The notes: a model not told the origin generated them from the letters alone. Shown: positions 7,013 through 17,062, counted from the first letter of the stretch. The stretch is DNA of 64,000 bases from Chitinophaga niabensis (GCF_039545795.1 NZ_CP154260.1:4717001-4781000); one strand, 5' to 3'. Made by a program: numbers and translations.

Positions 7013-9424
7013 ATGAAGAAATCCGTAAAATTATTATGGTGGGTATTCGGGGGAGGGCTTGCCTTCCTGGTGATCCTTATTTTACTCATCAACCTCCGCC
7101 TCATTGGGCATATGCCCAGTATTGAGGAACTGGAGAACCCCAGAACGGCCCTTGCCTCGCAGGTACTTGCTGAGGATGGTACCGTTATGGGAAAATATCT
7201 TTCCGTAGACCGTTCCAATATCGACTATAAGGATATCTCCAAAAACGTTATCAATGCCCTCCTGGCTACGGAAGACCGTGGTTTCTATGAACACTCCGGT
7301 ATTTCTGCCAAAGGCACTCTTGCGATCCCTTTTTACCTGCTGATCGGTAAAAAAAGAGGGTCCAGTACCATTACACAGCAGCTGGCACTGAACCTGCAAG
7401 CGGATGCAGAAGGAAAACAAAGGGCCAGGAATTTCTTTGCACGTGCTTTTCAGAAATTACCGGAATGGGTGATCTCTATCAAACTGGAAAGGAATTTCAC
7501 CAAAGAAGAGATCATTACGCTCTATCTGAATACCGTTACTTTCGGAGATAACGTATATGGCATTGAAAACGGTGCACGTACTTTCTTCAGTAAAGATCCC
7601 AGCCGTTTGTCACTCGAAGAGGCAGCTATGCTGGTAGGTATGCTGAAAGGCCCTTCCCAGTTCAATCCCAGGAGGAATCCTCAAATGGCGCGGGACAGAA
7701 GGAACACGGTGATCGAGAACATGATGGATGAAGGCTACATCACTAAGGCGGAAGGTGAAGCTGCTAAAAACCGCCCCATCGTTTTACGCTATAATAAAAT
7801 AGATCATAATAAAGGACTGGCTCCTTACTTCCGTGAGGTACTGCGGGCTGAATTAAAAACCTGGTGTAAAGACCATAAAAAAGCAGACGGTACAGAATAC
7901 AATCTCTATCGTGATGGCCTGAAGATCTACACCACTATCAATCCCCGGATGCAATTGTATGCGGAGGAAGCAGTGGCCAAACATCTGAAAGACCTGCAAA
8001 AATCTTTCGCGCAGCAGTCTAATATCAAGTCCGGCAAAGTGTGGGACAAAAGGCAAAAAGACCTGGAGTCTTTCATGAAAGAATCCGACCGTTACAAACA
8101 AATGAAGGATGACGAAGCTACGGACGAAGAGATCAAAAAAGCTTTCAGTACGCCAACTAAAATGAAAGTATTCTCGTGGCGCAGTTTCACTGAACCAGAC
8201 CTGAATGATATTGATACCGTGATGACGCCGATGGATTCCATCAAATACATGCGTGCTGTACTGCAGGCAGGTTTCATGGCGATGGACCCTGAAAGCGGAG
8301 AAGTGAAAGCGTGGGTAGGTGGTCCTAACTTCCGTTATTTCAAAAATGATCACGTTTATAAAACCAAACGCCAGGTGGGTTCCACCTTCAAACCATTCCT
8401 TTACTGCTTTGCTTTGATGAATGGTTTCAGTCCGAATGCGATGCTGCCCAACGAACCTGTTACCATTGGTAACTGGACGGTGAGCCGTAATTCTGAAGGA
8501 AGTGTGGGTGGTTCTATTTCCATGGCAGGTGCATTGGCTAAATCGCTGAACCTGGTGAGTGTTTACCTCATCAAACAAATAGGCGCCAAAGCTTTTGCGG
8601 ATTTTGCGCAGAACAAGATCGGATTTGAAAGTAAGATCCCTGAGTATCCATCTATTGCATTGGGTACACCGGAGCTTTCTCTGTTTGAAATGCTGCGTGC
8701 GTATACCATGTTCCCTGCAAGAGGGGTGATCACCAAACCTATTTACATCACACGTATTGAAGACCGTAATGGTAATATCCTGGAAACTTCTGTTCCTGAA
8801 AAAAGAGAAGTGATCAGTGAAACAGATTCTTATACGATGGTGAAGATGATGGAAGGGGTAACTGCCCCAGGTGGTACCGGTGCGAGATTACGTTTCCGTT
8901 TTAATATTCCCGGAGAGATCGGTGGTAAGACAGGTACTACGAATGATAATACAGATGGATGGTTCCTGGGTTATACACCGCAATTGCTGGCTGGTGCATG
9001 GGTAGGCTGCGAAAACAACTACCTGCGTTTTGCGAGTACGGCATTGGGACAGGGTGCGAATACAGGTTTACCTATCTGGGCTTATTTCATGCAGAAGGTA
9101 TATGCAGATAAAACACTGGGGGTAGATCCTAATTCTACATTCCCTATTCCTGCTAACCTGCATAATGATCTGTACTTTAATTATGATTCCAATGTACAGC
9201 CCGGTGCAGAAGCTGAAGATGTGGGGAATGGTGCTGCTACGGATTATGAACCGGTAGTGGATGTAGGGCAGTATGGAGAACCGGTAGAGAATCAGAAAAA
9301 GGAAGAGCCGGCGAAAGAGAAAGAACCGGTGAAAGAGAAAGATAAACCGGCAAAAGATCCGGCTACGCAGCCAAAGGATCCGAAGGCTTTGATGCCGCCG
9401 AAGCCGGTGAAGAAGGATAATTAG
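7013..9424 (+). CDS. Class A penicillin-binding protein (PBP1A type)
   Basis: 803 residues. A single N-terminal membrane anchor (about 8-30) is followed by the GT51 glycosyltransferase domain with A-T-E-D-R-G-F-Y-E-H-S-G (catalytic Glu87) and G-S-S-T-I-T-Q-Q. The transpeptidase domain has all three signature motifs: S-T-F-K at 457-460, S-L-N at 511-513 and K-T-G-T at 639-642. The last 50 residues form a Lys/Glu/Pro-rich tail. It polymerises and cross-links peptidoglycan in the periplasm. The final codons and the following DNA are duplicated in tandem downstream. Confidence 0.96.
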   Translation: MKKSVKLLWWVFGGGLAFLVILILLINLRLIGHMPSIEELENPRTALASQVLAEDGTVMGKYLSVDRSNIDYKDISKNVINALLATEDRGFYEHSGISAKGTLAIPFYLLIGKKRGSSTITQQLALNLQADAEGKQRARNFFARAFQKLPEWVISIKLERNFTKEEIITLYLNTVTFGDNVYGIENGARTFFSKDPSRLSLEEAAMLVGMLKGPSQFNPRRNPQMARDRRNTVIENMMDEGYITKAEGEAAKNRPIVLRYNKIDHNKGLAPYFREVLRAELKTWCKDHKKADGTEYNLYRDGLKIYTTINPRMQLYAEEAVAKHLKDLQKSFAQQSNIKSGKVWDKRQKDLESFMKESDRYKQMKDDEATDEEIKKAFSTPTKMKVFSWRSFTEPDLNDIDTVMTPMDSIKYMRAVLQAGFMAMDPESGEVKAWVGGPNFRYFKNDHVYKTKRQVGSTFKPFLYCFALMNGFSPNAMLPNEPVTIGNWTVSRNSEGSVGGSISMAGALAKSLNLVSVYLIKQIGAKAFADFAQNKIGFESKIPEYPSIALGTPELSLFEMLRAYTMFPARGVITKPIYITRIEDRNGNILETSVPEKREVISETDSYTMVKMMEGVTAPGGTGARLRFRFNIPGEIGGKTGTTNDNTDGWFLGYTPQLLAGAWVGCENNYLRFASTALGQGANTGLPIWAYFMQKVYADKTLGVDPNSTFPIPANLHNDLYFNYDSNVQPGAEAEDVGNGAATDYEPVVDVGQYGEPVENQKKEEPAKEKEPVKEKDKPAKDPATQPKDPKALMPPKPVKKDN

Positions 9425-9760
9425 TTGATGTTTCGAAAATAACCAGTTGCAAAAAGGTTTGTGGGGGCTATTTTTTTAAGGAAGATAAAGACATTGAGCT
9501 GGTAAAGAAGGAAAACTAATTGCGAGGCTTTGTGTTCACAGAAAATAACCAGTTGCAAAAAGATTTGTGGGGGCTATTTTTTTTAAGGAAGATGAAATAC
9601 TGAGTGGGTGAAGAAGGAAAACTAATTGCGAGGCTTTGTGTTCACAGAAAATAACCAGTTGCAAAAAGGTTTGTGGGGGCTATTTTTTTAAGGAAGATGA
9701 AATACTGAGTGGGTGAAGAAGGATAACTAATGAGGGTTAATTCTTAAGGAAAAAAACACT
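9406..9760 (+). repeat. Tandem repeat (about 105 bp, 3.5 copies) copying the end of the penicillin-binding protein gene
   Basis: Copies begin with GGTGAAGAAGGA or a close variant at 9406 (inside the gene), 9501, 9607 and 9712, spaced 95, 106 and 105 bases. Each carries a TAA or TAG in the position of the gene's stop codon. The first three then hold a common block at 9435, 9541 and 9647 (GAAAATAACCAGTTGC), followed by GTGGGGGCTATTTTTTT and AAGGAAGAT. The fourth copy is degraded. The array looks like local duplication of the gene's last codons plus its downstream sequence. Confidence 0.85.
9435..9475 (+). terminator. Terminator-like hairpin, repeated three times
   Basis: AAAATA with nearby CC pairs with GG and TATTTT across an inner CAAA/TTTG stem, ending in a run of seven T. 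Identical or nearly identical copies start at 9541 and 9647, so transcription out of the penicillin-binding protein gene would meet three in a row. Stem quality is moderate because of internal mismatches. Confidence 0.4.
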
Positions 9761-9804
9761 GAGCCGGTACAAATAGAAGTCAATTCTAAAGAAATTTTAA
9801 AGAT

Positions 9805-9850
9805 ATCCAATAAAAAAAGCGTTCCGATCGGAACGCTTTTTTTATTGGAT
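9805..9850. terminator. Bidirectional terminator, perfect 46-bp palindrome
   Basis: The 46 bases are fully self-complementary: GCGTTCCGATCGGAACGC forms the core, flanked by seven A on one side and seven T on the other, then ATTGGAT. It gives a strong hairpin with a T-run on both strands. It separates the rightward repeat array from the leftward small-peptide gene, whose stop codon overlaps its last base. Confidence 0.9.
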
Positions 9851-10041
9851 CATTGATTAATGTATACCGGCGTAAATGTTGGTACCGGTGTTGGCTGGGA
9901 TGCTGGCAGGTTAGGCAGTTTGGGTAATTCAATTTCACCCTGAACTTCGTTAACATCAATAACATCTCCACCCGAAATCTCATTCATTTGTGTGGTGGTA
10001 AGCAGTTGCAGTTCGGGGTTGATGTGTAACCTCTTTTTCAT
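9850..10041 (-). CDS. Small double-glycine leader peptide, possible RiPP or secreted peptide precursor
   Basis: 63 residues. The first 25 look like a leader: MKKRLHINPELQLL, then T-T-Q-M-N-E-I-S-G-G with Gly24-Gly25, the form cut by peptidase-containing ABC exporters and seen in Bacteroidota natural-product precursors. The presumed core (26-63) is acidic at first and then rich in proline (seven Pro in 38 residues: L-P-K-L-P-N-L-P and P-T-P-V-P-T-F-T-P), with no cysteine, so lanthionine or sactionine bridges are not possible. No modifying enzyme or exporter lies nearby. The ATG is well placed and the gene is framed by its own terminator. Confidence 0.6.
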   Translation of the reverse strand: MKKRLHINPELQLLTTTQMNEISGGDVIDVNEVQGEIELPKLPNLPASQPTPVPTFTPVYINQ

Positions 10042-10118
10042 TGTACGTAAGATTTAATACTTAGGTACAACCCATCTGGAAATAAAATGGTTGTTATTCT
10101 CCTGTTAATTACCCACTA

Positions 10119-11048
10119 CTACTTTTCTTCCACTTCCTTATAAGTCAGCTTCTTTTCCTTCATGGCATTGTTGATCAGTTGTATGGCAACATCCAGGATA
10201 CCGGCTTCCTCTTTGGCTTTCAGCTTAGCAATATCATCTGTAGGTTTGTGGTAATCATCGTGCCCGCCGGTGTGAAAGAATAATACGGGTACTCCTGATA
10301 CATAAAAACTATGATGATCTGATCCACCCTTACCGGCTGCATCTGTAAAGAACTTCACCCCATTTCCTTTAACATCTTTAAAAATGGCCGGCCATTCTTC
10401 CGCACTGCCATATCCGCCAATGCCTACACCACGTTCAGCATTATACCGCCCTATCATATCCATGTTCAGCATGAAATGGATATTATCCAGCGAATCAACC
10501 GGGTTCTTCACATAATACTTTGAGCCTTGTAATCCCAGTTCTTCTCCGCCAAAAGCAATGAACATAAAATTGAAATCTTCTTTCGTTCCATTCTCTGTGT
10601 AATACCTTGCCAGTTCCAGTAAACCTGCCACACCGGAGGCATTATCATCAGCCCCGTTATGGATCTCACCGACGGGATATTTTCCATCGAACAGACCGGC
10701 ACGGCCCAGGTGATCATAATGTGCGCCAATGATGATCGTATAGGGTGCTCCGTTATCCAGGAAGCCGATCACATTCCTGCTGGGTACGTCAACATGTTTG
10801 CCACGGGTAAAGGTGAAGGGTTGATAATATTTGCCGTTAAAACCGGGCTCCAGGCCCATGGCAGCAAATTTCTTTGCTACATACTTACTTGCTTTCTCCC
10901 CTCCTTTTTCTGCTGTACCTCTTCCTTTCAATTTATCAGAAGCGAGATAACTCACTGTTTTGGTAATGCGCTCCGCAGAGGGCATATAAGTTTGTGCGTA
11001 ACTGGCAGCACCAGTTAATAATAAACCTGCTAATAGAATAACTCTCAT
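10119..11048 (-). CDS. Secreted M28-family zinc aminopeptidase
   Basis: 309 residues from the ATG at 11048 (MRVILLAG), chosen because it begins directly with a signal peptide (cut after A-S-Y-A-Q); an ATG seven codons earlier lies almost in the yidC terminator. The M28 metal ligands are all present: His110 in A-H-Y-D-H, the Asp pair at 134-135 in G-A-D-D-N, Glu169-Glu170 in G-G-E-E-L-G, Asp197 in N-M-D-M-I-G and His267 in D-Y-H-K-P-T-D-D. It should remove N-terminal residues from peptides outside the cytoplasm. It follows yidC but is separated by a terminator. Confidence 0.92.
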   Translation of the reverse strand: MRVILLAGLLLTGAASYAQTYMPSAERITKTVSYLASDKLKGRGTAEKGGEKASKYVAKKFAAMGLEPGFNGKYYQPFTFTRGKHVDVPSRNVIGFLDNGAPYTIIIGAHYDHLGRAGLFDGKYPVGEIHNGADDNASGVAGLLELARYYTENGTKEDFNFMFIAFGGEELGLQGSKYYVKNPVDSLDNIHFMLNMDMIGRYNAERGVGIGGYGSAEEWPAIFKDVKGNGVKFFTDAAGKGGSDHHSFYVSGVPVLFFHTGGHDDYHKPTDDIAKLKAKEEAGILDVAIQLINNAMKEKKLTYKEVEEK

Positions 11049-11060
11049 GTGTTCACTGTT

Positions 11061-11093
11061 AAAAAACAAAGGCCCCAGTTTCGTGGGGCCTTT
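11061..11093 (-). terminator. Terminator of yidC
   Basis: AAAGGCCCC at 11068-11076 and its exact complement at 11085-11093 form a nine-pair stem. On the minus strand it is followed by a T-rich run (11061-11067), 15 bases after the yidC stop. Confidence 0.85.
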
Positions 11094-11107
11094 GGGATAT
11101 TTTTATT

Positions 11108-12940
11108 TTATTTCTTCTTGGGTGTTTTCTGTATTTCCTGCTGGCGTTTCTGCATTTCTTCCAGTTTCGCCGCCCATTTGGATTGGGTTTTCGGCTTCGA
11201 TTTATTCGCCTGGATCTTTGCGTGGATCTTGTCGTGGTTGATCACAAAAGTCTGGATCACCCATTGCAACAGGATACTGATCACGTTACTCAGGAAGTAG
11301 TAATAAGTAAGCGCTGCTGCCAATTTATTGAAGATACCTAGCAACATTACGGGGAATACATATGGCATGTATTTCATCACAGGGTTGCTTTGGTCCGTCA
11401 TTCCACGGTTGTAGAAAGCGAGGATCAAACTGGTGATGGTCATCAGGATGGTGAACAAGCTGATGTGATCTCCGTAGAAAGGAATATTGAAACCGAAGGT
11501 ATAGATGGAATCGTAAGTGGAAAGGTCTTTTGCCCAGAGGAAACTTTCCTGTCTCAACTCAATGGAAGAGGGGAAGAAAGAGTACATCGCTACGAGGATG
11601 GGCAATTGCATCAGTGCAGGCAAACAACCTCCCAGCGGGTTCACACCGGCGCTGCGGAAGAGTTTCATTTGTTCCACACCAAAGGATTGCTGATCATCTT
11701 TGTATTTGGCACGCAGTTCATCCAGTTCAGGTTTCAGCACTTTCATCTTTGCAGCGGATACATAACTCTGATAAGTGAACGGAGCAATGATCAGGCGGAT
11801 GAAGATGGTGAGCAACAGGATGATGAGACCATAGTTGGAAGTAAGACTACCCAGGAAGTTGAACACAGGGATGATGATCCATTTGTTCACGTACTTCACA
11901 AAGGCAAAGATACCGGAGCCCAGGGGGATGATCTTTTCCAGGTCCACATCCATTCTTTTCAAAGTCTGGTAGTGGTTAGGACCGTAAAACACTTCCATTG
12001 GGAAGCTGTAAGCGGCAGCACCATTATAAGGGATCGCCAGGGTGGTCATGTTCTGACCAACGATGTTGCCACTTTCAGGTACTTTGGTATTGATCTCTGC
12101 GGATGCAAAGTTTTCTTTGCGGGCCAGCAGGGTGATGTTGAAGAATTGCTGCTTGAAGCTGATCCACTGAATAGGTTTATCCAGTTTTTCCTGGCTGCGG
12201 TTAGTGAGGGTGAAATAATCATGGTCCTTATTCGCAAAGCGGTAATGGATCTGGTTATTTAAACGCTCCTGTTCCATGTTATGCTCCTGGCGGTCTGCCT
12301 GGCTGTTCCACTGGAAGTTGATATTACCTTTCGGCAATACGTTCTGCATACCAATGAGGTTGATGGTATAATCCACGAGGTAGCTGTCTGCTTTCAGGGT
12401 GTATACATATTCCAGGTATTGGTTAGCGCTGGTACCGAGGCGGTAGCTGATGGTCTGACTGCCATCTGCGTTCTTTTGTACCGGCTGTGGTGCAAAGTAG
12501 GCATCTGAAGTATTGAGCGACTGGTTATTCGCTAAAGGTATTTTAAGGCCTGTTCTGTTAAAGGAACCTTGTTGCAGGAACAGGGGCTTGCCATCAGAGG
12601 TTTTAAAATCAAGCAGTTGAATAGTACGTGGTTCACCACCTTTATTGCTAAAAGTGATCTTTACCAGTTTGTTCTCCAGTACCTGTTGTTGTTCCGTTCC
12701 GCTGGCGGCTGCGGCAAAAGGACCGTATTCGCTTTGCAGACGGGCTGAGTCCAGTACAGTATTGCTGCCTGTAGAATCAATTACTTTGGCCTGTTCTTCC
12801 TTAGGCTTATTCAGGTTGGCGATGGAATCCTGGCGGGCCTTCTCCAGCTTTGCAGTATTAGTGCTTTGTTGATTCCAGAAAATATATCCAATCAGCAAAG
12901 CGCCAAGCAACACAAAACCAATGACCGAATTTCTGTCCAT
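11108..12940 (-). CDS. yidC: Membrane protein insertase YidC
   Basis: 610 residues, typical for Gram-negative YidC. An N-terminal membrane helix (about 5-22) is followed by a large periplasmic beta domain (about 60-340), then the conserved helical core: S-N-Y-G-L-I-I-L-L-L-T-I-F-I-R-L-I-I-A-P, with the Arg that lies in the hydrophilic groove, P-L-G-G-C-L-P-A-L-M-Q-L-P-I, and three further helices. The C-terminal 60 residues are basic, as is usual for ribosome contact. It inserts inner-membrane proteins with or without SecYEG. The gene is upstream of the M28 peptidase and downstream of pyrG. Confidence 0.97.
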   Translation of the reverse strand: MDRNSVIGFVLLGALLIGYIFWNQQSTNTAKLEKARQDSIANLNKPKEEQAKVIDSTGSNTVLDSARLQSEYGPFAAAASGTEQQQVLENKLVKITFSNKGGEPRTIQLLDFKTSDGKPLFLQQGSFNRTGLKIPLANNQSLNTSDAYFAPQPVQKNADGSQTISYRLGTSANQYLEYVYTLKADSYLVDYTINLIGMQNVLPKGNINFQWNSQADRQEHNMEQERLNNQIHYRFANKDHDYFTLTNRSQEKLDKPIQWISFKQQFFNITLLARKENFASAEINTKVPESGNIVGQNMTTLAIPYNGAAAYSFPMEVFYGPNHYQTLKRMDVDLEKIIPLGSGIFAFVKYVNKWIIIPVFNFLGSLTSNYGLIILLLTIFIRLIIAPFTYQSYVSAAKMKVLKPELDELRAKYKDDQQSFGVEQMKLFRSAGVNPLGGCLPALMQLPILVAMYSFFPSSIELRQESFLWAKDLSTYDSIYTFGFNIPFYGDHISLFTILMTITSLILAFYNRGMTDQSNPVMKYMPYVFPVMLLGIFNKLAAALTYYYFLSNVISILLQWVIQTFVINHDKIHAKIQANKSKPKTQSKWAAKLEEMQKRQQEIQKTPKKK

Positions 12941-12962
12941 GTCGATTTTAAAATTTAAGGAG

Positions 12963-12970
12963 CAAAGGTA
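12963..12970 (-). promoter_or_regulatory. Probable -7 element of the yidC promoter
   Basis: TACCTTTG on the minus strand matches TAnnTTTG exactly, 23 bases before the yidC ATG. The upstream element is not convincing. Confidence 0.4.
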
Positions 12971-12995
12971 ATATATAAGGTAGCAATATGTACGA

Positions 12996-13036
12996 ATTCC
13001 GGCAGATGAATTGTTAAAGTATTCATCTGCCGGAAT
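12996..13036 (-). terminator. Strong 16-bp stem-loop after pyrG
   Basis: ATTCCGGCAGATGAAT at 12996-13011 has an exact complement at 13021-13036 with a nine-base loop. It follows the pyrG stop by 22 bases. The T-run expected of an intrinsic terminator is missing, so it may instead protect the 3' end of the pyrG RNA. Confidence 0.6.
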
Positions 13037-13058
13037 CCGCTATCACTTATAAAAAATA

Positions 13059-14720
<1,662 letters not shown>

Positions 14721-14928
14721 CTAAGTTCCCGAAATTTTTACTTGACCAAAGAGGAAGTGATGCCGGACTGTTTGGTGTATCCTGTCAAGTAATTTACTTC
14801 CGTAAGGTCATGCAAAGTTACACAAATTTGCCTCGCACCCAAGCCAATTTTTCGCGGAGCCCCTTCAATATCAATTCAAATCCTTTACTGGCAAGCGTTT
14901 CAAAAAACTTCACCGAAGTGTAACTTTA

Positions 14929-14966
14929 TTTGTTCACGGGAATTATCGCAGCATTCCCGTAATTTG
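14929..14966 (+). promoter_or_regulatory. Thioesterase promoter region with an 8-bp inverted repeat
   Basis: TTTG at 14929-14932 and a near -7 element TAATTTG at 14960-14966 (one base short of consensus) frame an inverted repeat: ACGGGAAT at 14936-14943 and its exact complement at 14953-14960. The position between promoter elements suggests a repressor site. No DNA-binding protein gene is adjacent. Confidence 0.35.
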
Positions 14967-14986
14967 CGACCTGAAATACATTCGAT

Positions 14987-15508
14987 ATGACCTTGACGCC
15001 CAAGAAGGCACATGACTCCCTGATCAATATGACTGAGCTGGTGCTTCCGAACGACACCAATACTTTTGCCAACCTGATGGGGGGCCGTTTAATGTACTGG
15101 ATGGACATTGCTGCCGCCCTTGCCTGCATGAAACATTGTGCTGCCCCTGTTGTTACTGCTTCTGTAGATAATATCTCCTTTGAAAATCCCATTAAACTGG
15201 GGAACGTGGTACATATTGAAGCCCAGGTTACCCGTGCTTTCACTACTTCCATGGAAGTACATATGAAAGTATGGGGGGAAGATCCTGTGCAGCAGTACCG
15301 GTATAAATCCAACGAAGCCTTTATGACCTTTGTGGCCCTGGACCCTAATGGCAAGGCCCGTCACGTACCGGCTATCATCCCGGAATCTGAGGATGAGGTG
15401 AAACTGTATGAAGGGGCGCTCCGCCGCAGACAGTTAAGGCTGATCCTGGGCGGGAAGATGAAACCTGCAGATGCGGGAGAACTGAAGGCCTTGTTTTACG
15501 AGCAATAA
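14987..15508 (+). CDS. Acyl-CoA thioesterase, hotdog fold
   Basis: 173 residues. The single hotdog domain covers about 8-130, with N-D-T-N-T-F-A-N-L-M-G-G-R-L-M-Y-W-M-D (22-40), the conserved active-site region of the YciA/BACH type, and V-D-N-I-S-F-E-N-P-I-K-L-G-N-V-V. It hydrolyses acyl-CoA to free acid and CoA; chain preference cannot be read. The last 40 residues form a basic helical tail. It stands alone and ends at a terminator. Confidence 0.9.
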   Translation: MTLTPKKAHDSLINMTELVLPNDTNTFANLMGGRLMYWMDIAAALACMKHCAAPVVTASVDNISFENPIKLGNVVHIEAQVTRAFTTSMEVHMKVWGEDPVQQYRYKSNEAFMTFVALDPNGKARHVPAIIPESEDEVKLYEGALRRRQLRLILGGKMKPADAGELKALFYEQ

Positions 15509-15534
15509 GTTTACTTTCATGTAATTAATACGCA

Positions 15535-15567
15535 AAGGGCTGTTCTTTTATGGAACAGCCCTTCTTT
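15535..15567 (+). terminator. Terminator of the thioesterase gene
   Basis: AAGGGCTGTTC at 15535-15545 and the exact complement at 15553-15563 form an 11-pair stem, followed by CTTTGTGT on the plus strand. Confidence 0.75.
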
Positions 15568-15581
15568 GTGTATAGGATGCT

Positions 15582-15613
15582 TATAGGGATACCCTATATG
15601 GAGCCTATGTCAG
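15582..15613. repeat. Short intergenic motif: TATAGGG-ATA-CCCTATA followed by CCTATGTCA
   Basis: A seven-base inverted repeat (15582-15588 and 15592-15598) runs into CCCTATATGGAG-CCTATGTCAGG. Similar pieces occur at 39018-39032 and 50066-50098, so this may be a dispersed non-coding repeat family of the genome. Confidence 0.4.
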
Positions 15614-15619
15614 GAAATG

Positions 15620-15657
15620 AAAAGACCGCCTCAGTTATACCCGAGACGGTCTTTTTT
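15620..15657. terminator. Bidirectional terminator between convergent genes
   Basis: AAAAGACCG at 15620-15628 pairs with CGGTCTTTT at 15647-15655, with an inner CTC/GAG, and a T-run ends at 15657. It serves the leftward siroheme operon and backs up the thioesterase terminator. Confidence 0.75.
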
Positions 15658-15675
15658 TATGATTTAAGCCCGGTA

Positions 15676-16260
15676 TCAATGATCCCTGCTCACCAGTACG
15701 CTGGTCAATTCATTCAATTTCTTCACTTTATCATTGAAATCACCTTTCAGCCTGTCCCTCAGGATCTGCAAATGCTGTAAAACAGATTCCAGGGTATCGG
15801 GGATGGCATCGTTCAGTACCTCTTTTAATCTTTTTGCGATGGTGGGGGATTTGCCGTTTGTGGAAATGGCGATCTTCAGGTTTCCTTTCTGTACAATGGA
15901 ACCCAGGTAGAAATCGCATAAGCCGGGGGTATCTGCTACATTGATCAGCACCTTGCTGGCTTTTGCTTTTTCCCAGATGCATGCATTTAATTCCCTGTCT
16001 GCCGTGGCGGCAATCACCAGGTCTTTTCCGAACAGGTCTCCACAGGAGAACGCTTTTTGGATGAGCGTTACATTAGGGAACCCGGCCGTGAGGCTTTCCA
16101 GTTCAGGTGCAAACCAGGTAGCCACAACGGTTACCCTTGCTGCGGGGCAATTCTGTAAGATGGCGTTCACTTTTTCCGTACCCACATTTCCACCTCCTAC
16201 TACCAGTACCTGTAACTGATCCAGCTTAAAGAAAACAGGAAATAAATGATTCTCTTCCAT
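15676..16260 (-). CDS. Precorrin-2 dehydrogenase (siroheme synthase N-terminal type)
   Basis: 194 residues, the size of stand-alone SirC/Met8-type proteins. A Rossmann motif L-V-V-G-G-G-N-V-G-T-E-K-V lies at about 19-31, and N-V-A-D-T-P-G-L-C-D-F-Y-L-G-S-I-V (about 101-117) with A-I-S-T-N-G-K-S-P carries the conserved Asp of precorrin-2 dehydrogenase/ferrochelatase. It oxidises precorrin-2 to sirohydrochlorin with NAD and may also insert iron to give siroheme. The gene starts 11 bases after cobA ends, the third gene of the sulfite-reduction operon, and supplies the reductase cofactor. Confidence 0.93.
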   Translation of the reverse strand: MEENHLFPVFFKLDQLQVLVVGGGNVGTEKVNAILQNCPAARVTVVATWFAPELESLTAGFPNVTLIQKAFSCGDLFGKDLVIAATADRELNACIWEKAKASKVLINVADTPGLCDFYLGSIVQKGNLKIAISTNGKSPTIAKRLKEVLNDAIPDTLESVLQHLQILRDRLKGDFNDKVKKLNELTSVLVSRDH

Positions 16261-16271
16261 AAGATCACATT

Positions 16272-17048
16272 TTATGCTATTTGCTTGTAATTCTCCGCGA
16301 GCTTTGCCTGCAGGTCCTGAAACGCTTCATGGAACCTTACCACTTCCCCTATCACAATGATTGCGGGATTCTTCAGCCCCTGCTCTCTTGCAAATGTACC
16401 CAGATCAGACACATTTCCCACACCCATTTTCTGGGTAGGGAGTGTTCCGTTCTGAATAATCGCGGCAGGCGTCTGGCCTTTACCCTGTTGGGTGTAAATA
16501 GCAGCAATTTCATCCAGTTTACTCATGCCCATGAGGATCACTACCGTAGTATTTGCCTGGATAGCAAATTCCAGGTCACGGGAAAGTTTTCCATCCTGGG
16601 TGGTACCCGTGATCACCCAAAACCCTTCACTCACGTTACGTGCGGTTACAGGAATTTTATTCACACCCGGTACGGAAATAGCACTGCTGATGCCGGGGAT
16701 CACTTCTGTTTCTATACCATACTGCTGTGCAGAAGCCAGTTCTTCCTGACCACGGCCAAATACAAAGGAATCGCCGCCTTTCAGCCGGACTACACTCCCA
16801 TAGGTTAATGCATATTTAACGATCATGCGGTTAATCTCAGCCTGTGTGTACACATGCATACCTGCGCGTTTGCCTACAAAACGTTTCAGACAGTTCTGTG
16901 GTGCATTGTCCAGCAGTTCATTGTTGGATAAAGCATCATAGAGGATCACCCGGGCATTTTGAATGGCCTTCAGTCCTTTTACAGTGATCAGTTCCGGGTC
17001 TCCGGGTCCCGCGCCTACCAGTGTCACTTTCGGTTGTATTGTTTGCAT
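16272..17048 (-). CDS. cobA: Uroporphyrinogen-III C-methyltransferase
   Basis: 258 residues. The SUMT signatures are clear: V-G-A-G-P-G-D-P-E-L-I-T-V-K-G (11-25) and V-V-R-L-K-G-G-D-S-F-V-F-G-R-G-Q-E-E (about 85-102). It methylates uroporphyrinogen III twice with S-adenosylmethionine to give precorrin-2, the substrate of the next gene product. It lies 14 bases after the sulfite reductase gene and 11 before the dehydrogenase, so all three are read as one operon. No cobalamin genes are nearby, so siroheme is the likely end product. Confidence 0.96.
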   Translation of the reverse strand: MQTIQPKVTLVGAGPGDPELITVKGLKAIQNARVILYDALSNNELLDNAPQNCLKRFVGKRAGMHVYTQAEINRMIVKYALTYGSVVRLKGGDSFVFGRGQEELASAQQYGIETEVIPGISSAISVPGVNKIPVTARNVSEGFWVITGTTQDGKLSRDLEFAIQANTTVVILMGMSKLDEIAAIYTQQGKGQTPAAIIQNGTLPTQKMGVGNVSDLGTFAREQGLKNPAIIVIGEVVRFHEAFQDLQAKLAENYKQIA

Positions 17049-17062
17049 GATCGGTTAGTTTA

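Noticed and set aside
6922..7125. 67-codon frame overlapping the start of the penicillin-binding protein gene
   Set aside because: It starts inside an inverted repeat and runs into the real gene in another frame; no family features.
7853..8578. 241-codon open frame opposite the penicillin-binding protein gene
   Set aside because: Antisense of the transpeptidase domain; composition typical of a shadow frame.
9406..9760. Tandem array as a CRISPR or insertion sequence
   Set aside because: Copies are contiguous without unique spacers, carry no terminal inverted repeats or transposase, and derive from the neighbouring gene.
11390..12262. 290-codon open frame opposite yidC
   Set aside because: It lies wholly inside a certain gene on the other strand, has no recognisable domain, and its His/Gln-rich composition is that of an antisense shadow.
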